Below are positions 1 through 11,151 of a DNA stretch of 64,000 nucleotides, in pieces. How positions within the stretch are numbered: position 1 is the stretch's first letter; each line of letters begins with the position of its first letter. This DNA comes from Gautieria morchelliformis (taxonomy: Eukaryota > Basidiomycota > Agaricomycetes > Gomphales > Gomphaceae). The notes under the pieces are model-generated. The model made no database searches. It saw nothing but the letters and a program-made list of their open reading frames with translations, and was not told where the DNA came from. Where the stretch lies: contig WHVA01000437.1 in the NCBI GenBank assembly GCA_015179125.1, forward strand, positions 1-64,000, given 5' to 3'. The position numbers and the translations under genes were made by a program.

Positions 1-350
1 TACTGGGAGAGAGGAGGGAGGGTGGTGGTGGAGTGCGCAAAAGCGGCTGCGCAGCGTTCTGCCAGCGCAGTGCTGCTTTGGAGTGCGCAGACCGGCGTCA
101 ACCGCTGATAAGCTCGTGGCTGCACCGCTCGCGTGCTCCAGAACGCTGCGCAGCCGCATTGAGCGCTGGAGCCGGAAGACTGGCGCAAACCGGCAGCCCG
201 GCATGAACCGGTTTGGGCCAGCTGCGCCACTCACGTCCTTGGCTCGCGGCTGCGCCGCTCGCATCTGATTGGCCAGCTGACTAATGCTTACCTAAAACCT
301 GACATAAGCACGACGCCCACAACCCACCGAGCTGTTTTCATATAGTGTAA
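1..350. repeat. GC-rich repeat segment
   Basis: No credible gene. The segment is rich in GCGGCTGCGC-type words, and its right part (about 230-345) resembles 4008-4105: both contain GCGGCTGCGCCGCTCGC, then TGACATAAG, then CGCCCACAACC. This suggests two copies of one repeat, perhaps ends of an element. The class is not identifiable from what is visible. Confidence 0.4.
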
Positions 351-525
351 CTAGGTGGATACCCGCGCTTCGCGCGGGGGTGCAAGTCAAACGCCTCGGT
401 AAGGTCAAACGCATCGGTAAGGTCAAACACTTGGGTAAATCAAACTTGGGATAAGTCAAACACATTTGGATAAGAAAATTTCATTCAGATAAGTAAAACA
501 CATCTTATTGATTGAAGGTAGGTAA
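351..525 (+). repeat. Hairpin-bearing repeat, copy 1
   Basis: Starts CTAGGTGGATAC, then a perfect 7-bp stem with a TTC loop (CCCGCGC 362-368, GCGCGGG 372-378), then spaced motifs of the type AAGGTCAAACGC and AAATCAAACTTGGGATAAG. A second copy lies at 1832-1993 in the same orientation. It may be the end of a non-autonomous element; subterminal hairpins occur in Helitron-like elements, but that link is only a guess. Confidence 0.5.
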
Positions 526-1470
526 TGTTATGACCATGCTGCTCGACCAACTCTGGTACCCCCATGGCTCCTCTGGCTCTATTCCGCAATGTCCACACTT
601 TGACCTTTTGATCCCCTTGTTCTTTACTATTCACATACTTCCCCTTTTGACTCTATTCACTGGCCTTCCCTACTTGAGCCTTAGCATAGCAAGTCCAGAG
701 CATCAGGAGATCCATTTGTTCCACTATCAATGTTACAACTGTTCCGCTCAACCATCTCCGCCATATCCGCATATCCTCCGCACCACCTCTGCACCGCCTC
801 CGCACCACCTCCAACTCTATTCCGCAACATCTGCACCATCCGCAACCCTCTACCTCGACCCTTGTGATTTCAGTACCCCTGGCCACCTCCAGATACCGAC
901 CCCTGTACTCAACCCTGAACACAGCAAGATACCATTTCCGTAATTCTGTTTCTTCCAATGCCTATTGTACTTACTCGCCTTGTTCTTTGCCATTGTACTT
1001 ACCCTACCCTGCACCCCCCTTGTCATCCCATTGTTCCGCATTAGTTACTTGGCCCGTATGTCTCTCCGATTCCCGCACTCTCCGGAATTTGCTTAGTACC
1101 ATACTATTACCTGTTGCTTCAGCTCTTTGTATAAAACCCCCTCATGTATGTCTCCATTTCTGCAATCAGATAATCAACTTTGATACGTGATTCCCTTCGC
1201 ACTGTCTCCTGTTCTTAGCACAGCGAGTTTTGCTAGTCTTGTCTCCCTCCGCTCTCGATCCCCTGTCCTCTGCCTCTTCCGCCTCCTCCGACCTTTGTTC
1301 TCCGACCCTCGAACCTCAACTCTCAGTACTCTGTTCCCAACTTCTGCCTTCTCCGATATCCGCAAGTCAATCCCGAAATACTTAGGATGGTAGTTCATCA
1401 GGGGCGCAACACATAAGTTGAAGCCGTTGTCCTTTCCAGTTCCAACCTCTGGGAATTCCGATACGTAACA
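526..1470 (+). mobile_element. LTR of family G, probably solo
   Basis: The ends are TGTTATG and CGTAACA, an imperfect TG..CA inverted pair. A TATA-like GTATAAAACCCCC lies near 1130 and a pyrimidine-rich tract follows. A diverged inverted copy lies at 45914-46650 and a partial copy directly follows at 1471. The flanks GGTAA and ATCAA do not form a target duplication, so a junction has been lost or rearranged. The short open frames inside are not genes. Confidence 0.6.
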
Positions 1471-1831
1471 ATCAATTAGACCCACATTCCCCTTGTTCTT
1501 TTGCCTATTGATTGTTCTTAGTTCTACCCGGCACCCCCTTGTAGTTCCTCTTGTTCCGTATTAGTTACTTACTCCATTTATCCTAGTTACTTTTGCTTGC
1601 ACTGGAATTGCTTACCTCTACCTTCTGACATGTTATCTCAGCTCTTTGTATAAAACCCAGTCATGTGTGCCTCTGTTTTGCAATCAGATAATTGACTTGA
1701 ATATATGACTCCCTTTGCACTGTTTCCTGTTCTTACCACAGCAAGTACTTGCAAGGCCTCTGTCTCTCTGACCTCTGCCTTCCACCTCGATTTCTGATAT
1801 CCAACTTAACTCAATTCTTGAACCCTTACCT
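1471..1831 (+). mobile_element. Partial LTR of family G
   Basis: Second, truncated copy of the family G LTR. It shares with 940-1350 the GTATAAAACCC box, the CAATCAGATAAT stretch and the CTGTTTCCTGTTCTTACCACAGCAAG stretch region (given here only as a similarity). Both ends are missing. It abuts the second hairpin repeat at 1832. Confidence 0.55.
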
Positions 1832-1993
1832 CTAGGTGGATACCCATGCTTCGCATGGGGGTGTAGGTCAAACACCTCGGTAAGGTGAAATGCATCAGCA
1901 AGGTCAAATGGGTAAATCAAACTTGGGATAAGTAAAACACATCTCATTGCCATTGAAAGTAGCTATAAGTAACACATCACGATAGGTAATGTC
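1832..1993 (+). repeat. Hairpin-bearing repeat, copy 2
   Basis: Same repeat as at 351: CTAGGTGGATAC, then a 7-bp stem with TTC loop (CCCATGC 1843-1849, GCATGGG 1853-1859), then the CAAACACCTCGGTAAGG-type motifs. Two stem base pairs differ from copy 1, yet pairing is kept because both arms changed. Confidence 0.5.
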
Positions 1994-1994
1994 T

Positions 1995-2865
1995 CTACAT
2001 ATGTCTGCATGTGCCCAAGTATAGTGTGCATAGCATGTCCTCCATGCACAGTGTGTCCCTCAAATATAGCATGCTTATTGTGTGCCTGGTTTGTAACATG
2101 ACCCCACACATAACATGTCCCCAAGTATAGTGTGCGTAGCACGTCCTCCATGCATAGTCTGTCTCCACATGTAGCATGTCCCTGGTTTGTAGCATGTCCC
2201 CAAACGTAGCGTGCCCTAAATTATAGCATGTGTGTCCCCCATGCATAGCATGTCCACATGTGTAGCATGTCCCTACATGTAGTGTGTGTAGCATCTGCCT
2301 CAAGTATAGTGTGCAAAGTGTGTCCCCCATGCATAACATGTCCCCCAAGTGTAGTGTGCATAGCATGCCCTTTGTTTGTAGTGTGTCCCCCTGGTATAGC
2401 ATGTGTAGAATGTCCCGTCTTGTAGTGTGTTCCCCATGCATAGTGTGTGTAGTGTGTCCCCTGTTTGTACCGTGTCCCCCAAGCATAGTGTCTGTCCCCA
2501 AGCATAGTATGTCCCCAAGCATAGTGTATCCCACCATATAGTGTGCACATCCCCATGCATAGTGTGTGTGTGCCCATGCATAGCATGCTTGTCCCCATGC
2601 ATAACAGTGTGTCTCTACGCATAACATGCATGTCCCCAAGCATAGCATGCGTGTCCCCATGCACAACATGCATGTCTCCACGCCTAACGTGCATGTCTCC
2701 ACACCTAACATGCATGTCTCCACGCATAACATGCATGTCTTCATGCCTAACATGCATGTCTCCATGCATAACATATGTGTCTCCATGCATAGTGTGCGTG
2801 TGCCCATGCATAGTGGGTGTAGCATGTCCCAATGGCATGTGTAGCATATCCCAAGGGCCTCAAAG
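1995..2865. repeat. Degenerate minisatellite, about 870 bp
   Basis: Head-to-tail array of short units built from words such as CATGCATAGTGTGTGTCCCC and ACATGCATGTC, with unit lengths varying around 20-40 bp. It gives long open frames on both strands (up to 292 codons on the minus strand) rich in Met, Cys, His and Thr. That is what a stop-poor tandem repeat produces, so these are not called genes. Confidence 0.8.
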
Positions 2866-2929
2866 TGAAGCAAGCAGAGGCTGTCTTTTCATTAACTTCT
2901 AGCAAACTCAGGGACATGTATCAATATCT

Positions 2930-3545
2930 ATTTTGTGACATACAGATATAAATAAAATAGTAAAGGAGGCCATATTTAAGCAGCTGCTGTCATTAATTTT
3001 AGCAAAGTCAGGATTATCTATTTTTTGAAAAATGTCAAAACAAATGTCCAGTACATTTAAGCTGAAGTTATTATTAATTTTAGCAGAGTCAAGATTATCT
3101 ATTTTTCGAAAAATGTCAAAAAAATGCACTGTACATTTAACCTGGAGCTGTTGTCAATTTTCACAAAGTCAGGATAATTTATTGACATCTATTTGTGAAA
3201 AAATGCCAAAAAAGTACAGTACATTGAAGCAGAAGCTGTTATTAATGCCCAGCCCAAGCCAGAGAAGCCCAGAGACTGACAGAGAAACCCAGAGGCCAGC
3301 CAAAGCCATAGTAACAGCCACCAGTATAGCCAGAGAAGGAGTGCCTGACAGCTTTACAGTAAATAAAACAACAAAAACCACATTTAAAAGTAGAACCTTT
3401 TGTCATTAATTTTAGAGGAAACTGTCAATTTTCGAAAAAAACCTGAAAAATATATATATAAAAATACTTTTTTTCAGCAGTCTTGGGATTTTATTTAAAT
3501 CTATTTTTCGAAAAAATTCACACAAATATAAAGTACATGTGACAA
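2930..3545. repeat. AT-rich tandem repeat of about 100 bp
   Basis: Four to five diverged units share TTAATTTTAGCAAAGTCAGG, ATCTATTTTTCGAAAAATG and a GTACATTTAA-like word. They recur near 3000, 3080, 3160 and 3395-3540. The array is interrupted at 3245-3380 by a stretch rich in CCAGAGAAGCC. No coding sequence is seen. Confidence 0.65.
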
Positions 3546-3639
3546 TACAATATGATGAAAAAAAAAATGGAACCAATAAAATTACAAACACAAATAAAAT
3601 AAAATACATGGGAATGCATTAAAAAAGAGATATTACTTA

Positions 3640-3850
3640 CCAATAGAAAGCCAGCCAAGCCAATAGAAAGCCAGCCAAGCCAATAGAAAGCCAGCCAACC
3701 AAAGCCATTGACAGCCAGCCAGCTCAAGGAGGAGACACCAGAGAGCGCAGACACAGCAGACAGAGCAGAGAGCAGACAGCGCAGACACAGCAGACAGCAG
3801 ACACAGCAGAGAGCAGACAGCAGAGAGAGCAGACAGCAGAGTGAGGAATT
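3640..3850. repeat. 20-bp tandem repeats and AGACAGCAG microsatellite
   Basis: At 3645-3715 the unit AGCCAATAGAAAGCCAGCCA is repeated about four times. It is followed by an irregular (A/G)CAGACAGCAG tract to about 3840. The open frames across it are low-complexity and are not called. Confidence 0.7.
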
Positions 3851-4130
3851 GCCGGTCAGGCAGATTCCTGGCGTTCCATCCTACCGAACTGCCTTTATAT
3901 ACCGCGCACGCGTGTCGTGCACGGACCACGCGCGAACGGGTCACGTGACCGCGGACGCTGCTGCGCAGCTTCGCGCCGGTCTGCCGGTCACGTGACCGCT
4001 GCGCAGCGTTGGTGCTCGCGGCTGCGCCGCTCGCCGCTGACATAAGTTTTACGTAATATTATTTGTAAGCGCGCCCACAACCTCCCACCGTGCTACTTTC
4101 ACCTATAGGAATTCTTTTTTCTCACAAATC
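3851..4130. other. GC-rich non-coding segment before the F-box remnant
   Basis: Contains several TCACGTGACC words and the GCGGCTGCGCCGCTCGC block shared with the left window edge. No gene is seen. Confidence 0.35.
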
Positions 4131-4247
4131 ATGTCAGTTTGGGTCCGATTTACTGTATAAGTTTCCGGTGTAAGATTACTAAGCAACTGTACAGTGTACT
4201 GTAAGTCTCGACTCTTCCAAGTTCTCTCCTGCAGTCGGTGGACAAGC

Positions 4248-4793
4248 ATGCAGGAGTGCAGGCTACCGCAAGAGGTTATTAGTGACATTGTGGATAACTA
4301 CGCGACGTCCCAAGACTATTGTGACCTGCATGCACGTGATGCTCTACGCACCTGCTCACTGGTTTGTCACTCATGGCTTCTGTTATGCCAACGTCGCCTC
4401 TTTCAGTCTATCACATTCACTATTTGGATGCCTTGCAGAACCTGTGCAGCGACTTTGTCACCCAGCGCGTGACTGGATGAAGTTTTACTCCAATCTCCTC
4501 ATCTTGCCTGGTATATTCGAGCGCTGCACCTAAATGATAGGACCTGTGAGATCTGTCAGGAAAATTGGATGAAGACTGATGAAACACTCCCCTGGGTGTT
4601 GCGCAAACTCGGAAACCTACAGGAACTAGACATTCGGCCACTGCATTGGAGCACATTGGGGGTAGAGCTCAGACAGTCACTTTGTTGGGTACTTCAGCTG
4701 CCCTTGATTACCAAGCTTGCAATCGATTCCGCCCACTTTAGAAGCTTCAAAGACTTTTTGGAGTTTGTTTCCCATGCTAGTGTAAAGGAGTAA
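4248..4793 (+). pseudogene. F-box-like protein gene, truncated and interrupted
   Basis: The frame from ATG 4248 begins with an F-box-like stretch: LPQEVISDIVDNY, then ALRTCSLVCHSWLLLCQRRLFQSI. This is the pattern of the large basidiomycete F-box-like family. The same frame continues to 4793 with family-like segments (VLLQSPHLAWYIR, LPWVLRKLGNLQEL), but only across a TGA at 4470-4472 where Arg (CGA) is expected. The frame ends 14 bp before element A, whereas family members normally continue for several hundred residues of LRR-like sequence. So the 3' part was lost at the A boundary. In SCF complexes F-box proteins select ubiquitination substrates; nothing shows this copy's target. Confidence 0.7.
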
Positions 4794-4807
4794 ACTTAGA
4801 GCCTTGT

Positions 4808-5020
4808 TGTAAATAACCCGTGTATCTACATGTACATTAGTTATTACATAATCCCAGTGGGCCCCTTAGGGACCCACTGTATAGTTTATGCGTGGGAACC
4901 GGCTAGCGGTCCCCATCGCATCTTACCCTTACACTGTCACTACGTAGCATCAGAATACCACACATTGGTCAAGTTCTGTCGTGCTCTTGTGACCTAAGGC
5001 TTAAGATAGACATCTTTACA
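4808..5020 (+). repeat. Element A left LTR
   Basis: Starts TGTAAATAACCCGTG and ends GACATCTTTACA (TG..CA). It is 213 bp, the same length as the right copy, and contains AGTGGGCCCCTTAGGGACCCACT, a near-palindrome. Confidence 0.88.
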
Positions 5021-5158
5021 CCTTTTTGAACTATCCTGCGGTTGATCGCCACGCGACCAACCGATAGTGGATTCGAAGCAATCTTGAAAAAGATCGCTAT
5101 GTCGACGACTAAACATCGTTGAGACCCTCCAGTAGACCTTCTACTGTTGGCTGCGAGC

Positions 5159-7399
5159 ATGATGATTCCACGCAGTCGAAGACGGACAGGAGCGACGAGC
5201 TCGAGGTCCACACCCCAGGCGCAGCCCAGTGACACGACGGCTGACGCTATCCTGGACCAAGAGAACAGGACGATAGAAGACGGAGAGATCGTAGATCTCA
5301 CCGCCCTCGTCCCCTCAGTAGAGGACGAGGAAAACCCCGACCACGTCTCGTCGAGCGTGGCTGAAGAAGAGACGACGCCGAGCGACGAGCCGGCGTCACC
5401 CCCCCATCTCCCTCTGCCCAAGGACAAAGGAAAGGGCAGAGAAGTCTCGCCGTCGTCTGACGGTAGAGCAACAATGTTGAGGCGGGCACAAAGCCACGAC
5501 TCAAACCGATGCTCACGAAGTAGAGCGACAACGATCGTCCCTGAAGGAGGACGATGGCAAAAGAGACGAGCCCCAGACGATGGTCAGGACTCGGAATACT
5601 CGAGCTCTAGTCGCAAGAGCTCGAGGGCTCACGCCATCGACCACGAGACGGCAGAGGCCCTGAACAAACAGGTGCAGGCTGCGCTGCACCAAGTACGCTG
5701 ACGCGCCACAAGCACAATCAGCTGGCATCGCAGCTTGACAACGCCGCCACCGCCCTAATGGCTATCAGCAAGGAACTCCACCAGGCGGAGGAGGTCAGGC
5801 TTCAAGATGCAGCCACGCTGGAGGACGTCCAGAAAGCACTCCGCCCACGCGGGGAACACGACGCAACACGTCCGAGCTCGCGACAGTCCGCAGCTAACGA
5901 ATGCAGTCGCGACGCGCGCTGAAAGGAGCGAGACAAACAGCGAATGCCACCACCAGCTGTCCCGGTCGAACAGGACATAAGGTTCGGGAACGAACCTCAG
6001 GAGCAACCGGCTGCCCCAACGGACAGCCGTAAAACGATCCAACAGATCGTTAGGGATCAGGTCGCCTCAGAGCCTGACTCTGAAACGATGACCGAGAGCT
6101 TAGAGCTCGAAGTCGCACACTGGCAGCGTAAAGAAGCCGCAGCCATGTGCTGCCACACATGGGCACTCGAGCTACTAGCAAAGAACGCTGAAGAGACGGT
6201 GGCCCACAGCCACACCGCTCAGCTGCCCGACGAGCAGCTCACGCAGGCCGTACAGGACGCACGGCAAGCGCGCGCAGCCTACAACAGCAGGCTACGGATC
6301 CGCAACGCGGGACTGACCGGGGACACCAGGCACAAAACGCCCCCGGAACCGCGAGCACAAAATGCTCCCGATCCCGAGCCCGATCCGGGCCCGGGGCCCG
6401 TCAGGGCATATAACAGCCTGCCCCACGTGGTGTCATAACCACGCGAGCGATCCATGGCCCAATGGAAGGCCAGGGAATCCCTGACCAGGCCGACGTCGTA
6501 CCATTGGAGCCGTACGACGGGATCACACGGATGATCCGCGTGGCGTTGGCAGACGCCGCGGACACAGACCCGGAGAAGTCTGTGCTAGGAAGGCCGGCGT
6601 AAAATTGGCCCACCCCGAGCCATATGCAGGGGGATCGGACCTCGAAGAGTTTGAAATCTTCGTGGCAGCCATCCTACGATGGCTAAAAATGAATTGCCTC
6701 CTAGGGCCAACCAGCATTGACACGCAGGTCGGCTAGGTGGGCACTCACCTCACCGGCGAAGCCCAGGATGGTTCCTTCGAAACGTTGAACATTCGATCAC
6801 CAGGTCCGCAGCTGGACGCTGGAATCTGTGATGCAAGGCCTTCAAAAGAGGTTCCTGCACACACTGACATACCATCACGCATCGAATAAATTGACGTGGT
6901 CATGCAAGGCATGAAAACCGTTCAGGAGATGCTGAACGAGCTCACGAAATACGCGGCACGTATGATACAGCCGCCAGAGAGTACACGTTCCGGAGATGGT
7001 TCATATCGGCGCTGCGCGAAACGCTGCGCAACGAGGTCCTCAAAAAGGGCTATAATGCGGAGAGCAGCTCAATAGAGCAACTCTTCGAGACGGCCCGGAT
7101 GATCGAGGAGGCATCCCGATACAACATGGGGATGCGCCGCGCAGAAAGCGCAGCAGCAACGGCAAGCGCCGCCCGGCTCACAGGGAGCAAGCCGTTGATA
7201 CAAACGGGCCTGACCAGGCCCAGCCTGTTCGCAAGAAGCGGAACAGGACAACGGCTACCGCCCTCACGCCCAGCACAAGCTGGACGCCTGCCTGAAGCTA
7301 AACAGCCTCAAGCGTCAGGGTCGTCCCCGCGACCTGCCCCACCACGAAAACGTCGGCCGGCCCAACGACAGGCCCAGCGGCAGCCAAAGCAACACCACA
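5159..7399 (+). pseudogene. Element A gag, fragmented
   Basis: Coding is visible in pieces. 5159-5700 is Ser/Glu-rich with an acidic stretch. A frameshift near 5695 leads into 5700-6438, an Ala/Gln-rich helical segment, with a TGA near 5920 where CGA is expected. Then 6440-7380 is spread over three frames and carries capsid-like segments (PYAGGSDLEEFEIFVAAIL, FRRWFISALRETLRN). Gag would form the virus-like particle and bind RNA. The zinc knuckle follows at 7400. Many frameshifts and stops make this copy inactive. Confidence 0.7.
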
Positions 7400-8236
7400 T
7401 GCTTTGAATGCGGCCAACCTGGCCACAAGAAGGCAGAGTGCCCCCGGCTTAGGTCCGGTATAAGGACAGCGGCCGTGAGGCACGACAGTGAAGCCGAGGA
7501 TCCGGAGATGGATCTCGGTCAAAACTCTCTTCAGCAGATTGATGAAGAGGGGGAGGGTGATCCCCAACCCAACGACACTCCGGATAACGGAGACACGCCC
7601 GCTGAAGAGTGGGACCCTGAGCCGTCCCAATACTATGAATGGGACGAAGAGGTGGAGGACACCACCTACAGGTCCAGCGCGATCAGATTCGCACTGGAAG
7701 ACGAAACCGCCACGAAGGTCATGGCGGCACGCACATCGGTCACGCCAGACAAGGCGGCCGAACCGGTGTATCACCACCGAAGCAAACACAGGACGCGGCC
7801 AACGCGTCCACGCAGTGAGAACCGTACCCTATCGGGGTACTGGGAAATAAACGGCGTAAAAGCCCACTGCCTGCTAGATAGCGGCAGCGAAGGGGTACTG
7901 CTGTCCCCCGAGTTCACGCGAGCTACAGGGATGAAGACGTTCTCCCTGGAGCAACCAATCGCGCTGCAGCTAGCCTGCATAGGCAGCCGTTCCACGATCA
8001 ACTATGGAACGAACACGACCATCAAGTTTGGTCGTGGGACATACGACGAATATTTCGACGTAGCAAACGTCGAATATTACGATGCGATCTTAGGGACACC
8101 GTTCCTAAGGAGATTCGGCATAACCCTGGACTTCTCGAGCCCAGGGACGATTCGCAAGGGAAACGAGGTGATCCCACGGGCAAGGTCTCATTCGACAACG
8201 ACGAATCGAAGAACGAGGACAAAGGGCCACGGGTGA
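7400..8236 (+). CDS. Element A zinc knuckle and aspartic protease region
   Basis: One open frame begins with a CX2CX4HX4C zinc knuckle (CFECGQPGHKKAEC, 7400-7441). It continues through an acidic linker into a retropepsin-like domain with HCLLDSGSEG near 7865 (catalytic Asp of the D-S-G type) and a later ILGTPFLRRFG flap/hydrophobic segment. This is the nucleocapsid-to-protease part of the polyprotein. It is open over about 280 codons, unlike the gag upstream. Confidence 0.78.
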   Translation, partial: CFECGQPGHKKAECPRLRSGIRTAAVRHDSEAEDPEMDLGQNSLQQIDEEGEGDPQPNDTPDNGDTPAEEWDPEPSQYYEWDEEVEDTTYRSSAIRFALEDETATKVMAARTSVTPDKAAEPVYHHRSKHRTRPTRPRSENRTLSGYWEINGVKAHCLLDSGSEGVLLSPEFTRATGMKTFSLEQPIALQLACIGSRSTINYGTNTTIKFGRGTYDEYFDVANVEYYDAILGTPFLRRFGITLDFSSPGTIRKGNEVIPRARSHSTTTNRRTRTKGHG

Positions 8237-8355
8237 GCATGATCACCCAGGCGCCGAAGCCAAACCTGGCTCATTGAAGCCAGGAGGACGAGTCGCGGGA
8301 CGACTCGTCCTCGAACTCACCCTACAGTCGTAGGGAGAGACGCTCTCACCTAACG

Positions 8356-9360
8356 GTGAAAGCGATGGGAAAGAGGAAAGCGGGCCCGCGCGCCGCGGGA
8401 CCTAATAGACGCCAACAGCGCCTAATGGCTTCTAAGCCAACCACTACCATCATCCTCACGGATGATGACCTTCCTCGCCTCCGCGAGGAATGGATGGAAA
8501 GAATCACTGACCTAGTCAGTGGAATTCCATTAGAACTCCCGCCACTGCGGGAGATCAACCATGAGATCAACCTCATCGATCCCAACAAGCACATGCGGTA
8601 TCGACTACCGAAATGCCCCGAACACTTCCGAGAGGAACTGTCGGCAAAGATAGAACGATACACCACTGCAAAGTGGTGGATTCCGGCAGTAGCGCAGCAG
8701 GCAGTGCCCATGCTGTGTGTGCCGAAGAAGAACGGTACGTTGAGAACCGTCTTCGATCTGCGCCAGCAGAACGAAAACACGGTGAAGGACGTCACACCCT
8801 TCCCGGATCAGGATATCATACGCAGCGACATGGCTCCTGCCAATATCGAACTAAACTCGATATGTCAGAAGCATACGAGCAGATCCGGATCCATCCGGAT
8901 CACGTAGCAAAGACAGCCTTTGCCACGATCCTTGGCACCTTCAGGAGCCAGGTGATACAGATGGGGGACTGTAACGCCCCATCAACATTCCAACGGCTGA
9001 TGACAGCCATTTTCCGCGACTGCATAGGTCGCTTCGTCCATGTATACATGGACGACATCTTCATATTCTCGCTCTCAATACAAGAGCATGAAGAACACCT
9101 CTACATCGTCTTTGACAGACTGAGGAAGAACCACCTCTTTCTGAGCAAGAAAAAGGTGGACCTCTACTCCATCTGAATGGAGTGCCTCGGCCATATGATC
9201 GATGGCCGAGGGGTACATGCCGACGAGGATAAGATGCAACGCATCCGCGAGTGGCCAGGCCACGACGTTCAACGACGTCCAGCGTTTCCTCGGGCTGGTA
9301 CAGTATCTGGCACACTACATGCCGGATGTTAGCACATATACCACCCGCTATCGGGCTGTG
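8356..9360 (+). pseudogene. Element A reverse transcriptase
   Basis: Frame 8356-8850 holds the RT fingers (MLCVPKKNGTLRTVFDLRQQN). A frameshift near 8850 moves to 8840-9176, which holds SEAYEQIRIHPDHVAKTAF, NAPSTFQRLM and the catalytic YMDD near 9045. A TGA at 9174-9176 stands where Arg (CGA) is expected (DLYSI, stop, MECLGHMIDG). After 9300 the frame drifts. Copies element RNA to cDNA in active relatives; this copy is dead. Confidence 0.8.
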
Positions 9361-9425
9361 CGCGTAATAACCGTCCATTCGAATGGACACCACTGCTCGA
9401 CAAATGCTGGCAAAGCATTAAGGCG

Positions 9426-10611
9426 TTGGCCTGTAAGGCCCTGATCCTGTGTCCAGTAGACGCAAGGTGCCCAGAGCTGATCTGGGTGATCACCGACGGA
9501 TCAAAAGCCGGCGTCGGTGCGGTCTACGGCCAAGGTCCTGACTGGAAAACTTGTCGACCAGCCGGCTTCTTGTCAAAGAAGTTCAGCGTTGCTCAGCAAC
9601 ACTACCGGACTCACGAGCACGAGACGATCGCGGTGCTCGAGGCTCTCATGAAATGGGAGGACAAACTGCTGGGGCGAAGGTTCACCCTCGTCACAGACCA
9701 CAAGGGGCTCGAGTACTTCGAGACCCAAAAGAGCCTATCTGACCGACAGGTCAGATGGTGGGAGTTTCTATCCCGGTTCAATTTCAACACCGTTCATGTA
9801 GACGGTGTAGAGAACAAGGTAGCGGACTGCCTGTCGCGCTACTACGAGAGCGACACGAGTGATGACAATCACCCGGACCACGTCTTCGTGAACGCGGATG
9901 CGCGTTTAGACCTGGATGGTGAGTTATTGCCCACTGACCGGTATGTCGAGCTGCGAACAGTGGCGACAAGACGCTCTAAACGCCTCGCTGAGAAGACAGA
10001 GGCGAGAGTAACGGAAGCCGCCGCATTAAACGAGGGCTCACCAGAGCCCGCGAACGTCGCCGCGTCCCGCGACGACGACGATGACATCAGAGCCATCGCC
10101 GCAGGGAATGACGGCGCACCCCTGCACCGGATCGTCGAGCAAGGCGTAGACCTGTCTAAGGTCCTACGAGATGCGTACCATAGGGACACCATGTTCCCAA
10201 AGATCATGGTGCACCCGGACGCGCACCTGAGATTCGGGATCTGGGACGGGCTGATCTGGACTAAGAATCAGCTCAAGAGAGACGTCATTGCCGTCCCCCG
10301 CTCTGTTCTTCAAGGGGGAAGGAAGCTGATCGAAATTATCATGGATCAGGCACATCAGATAGTCGGCCACTACGGCCATGTGAAGACTTCGAACTACGTT
10401 CGAAGAGCATATTGGTGGCCGGGCATGAACCCAGACATAGAAGCGTTCTGCACATCGTGCACGAGGTGTCAGATGACGAAAACCGGGCCACAACGGCCCA
10501 AAGGCCTACTACACAGCCTACCCATTCCGGATAGGCCGTGGCAGTCGATTGGCATCGACTTCATGGGCCCCTGCCCAAATCCAACGACTGTGACTACCTG
10601 ATGGTAGTCAT
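9426..10611 (+). CDS. Element A RNase H and integrase N-terminal part
   Basis: Open frame 9426-10601. RNase H core: WVITDGSKAGVGAVYGQG, then HYRTHEHETIAVLEAL, FTLVTDHKGLEYF and the end NKVADCLSRYY. The integrase HHCC zinc-binding part follows: H-x3-GHYGHVKT, then AYWWPGMNPDIEAFCTSCTRCQ, then the start of the catalytic core (SIGIDFMGP). A frameshift in the GGGCCCC run near 10565 precedes the break at 10611, where copia element B is inserted. The integrase resumes at 15939. Confidence 0.85.
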
Positions 10612-11151
10612 TGTTGGGTGCATTTATGCTCCTGCACCAAAATCAAGCCAAATAGATTCCACCATTCGTATTTCTTTTGATTTTGACTTGAAACCATGCT
10701 GACATTCATTCCATGATTTGTCAAATTTTTCTTTGATTTTTCGAAGCTGCATTTCTACTTCTTTTTATGTTCTGTCCAACCGACCCTTTGTGGGTGGTTG
10801 TGGACAAATTTCCTTTTGAGCTGCGGCTGTTCACCACCGTGGTACGTTCTACGGGCGCTTATCATGGCACACGGTGGTACCACGGGCGCTAAAGCGCCGG
10901 CTAGTAGTACATGCGCATGAGACACATTTCCCTCCTCTCTCAGTGACAACTAAATTCACTGAGAGAGGCAAGTAAATTAGTCTTGTTTCTTTTCGATTTT
11001 TTGACCTAGAAATACTGTAGTGAATTAATTTCTAGGTAGTGTATAATATTAATAGTGACAACTAAAATTCACTGAGAGAGTGAATTAATTTCTAGTCTAT
11101 TCTTTTGAGCAACAAGTCCATACCTACTGCCTATAATTCCTGTCCTCTACA
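10612..11151 (+). repeat. Element B left LTR
   Basis: TGTTGGGTGC to CCTCTACA. Contains a 12-bp perfect inverted repeat (CTCTCTCAGTGA, 9-nt loop, TCACTGAGAGAG) near 10935-10970 and a second one near 11005-11035 (CCTAGAAAT and ATTTCTAGG arms). The CACTGAGAGAG word recurs near 11065. Confidence 0.9.

Noticed and set aside
1995..2873. 292-codon minus-strand open frame rich in Met/Cys/His
   Set aside because: It is the translation of the minisatellite; the other strand and other frames are equally open and no start or splice context stands out.
3633..4043. 136-codon minus frame and 95-codon plus frame over 3633-4043
   Set aside because: Low-complexity translation of the CAGACAGCAG and CCAATAGAAAG repeats.
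4808..5020. Possible envelope-type (endogenous retrovirus) elements
   Set aside because: None of the extra ORFs shows a signal peptide, fusion peptide or membrane anchor; these are chromovirus-type retrotransposons.
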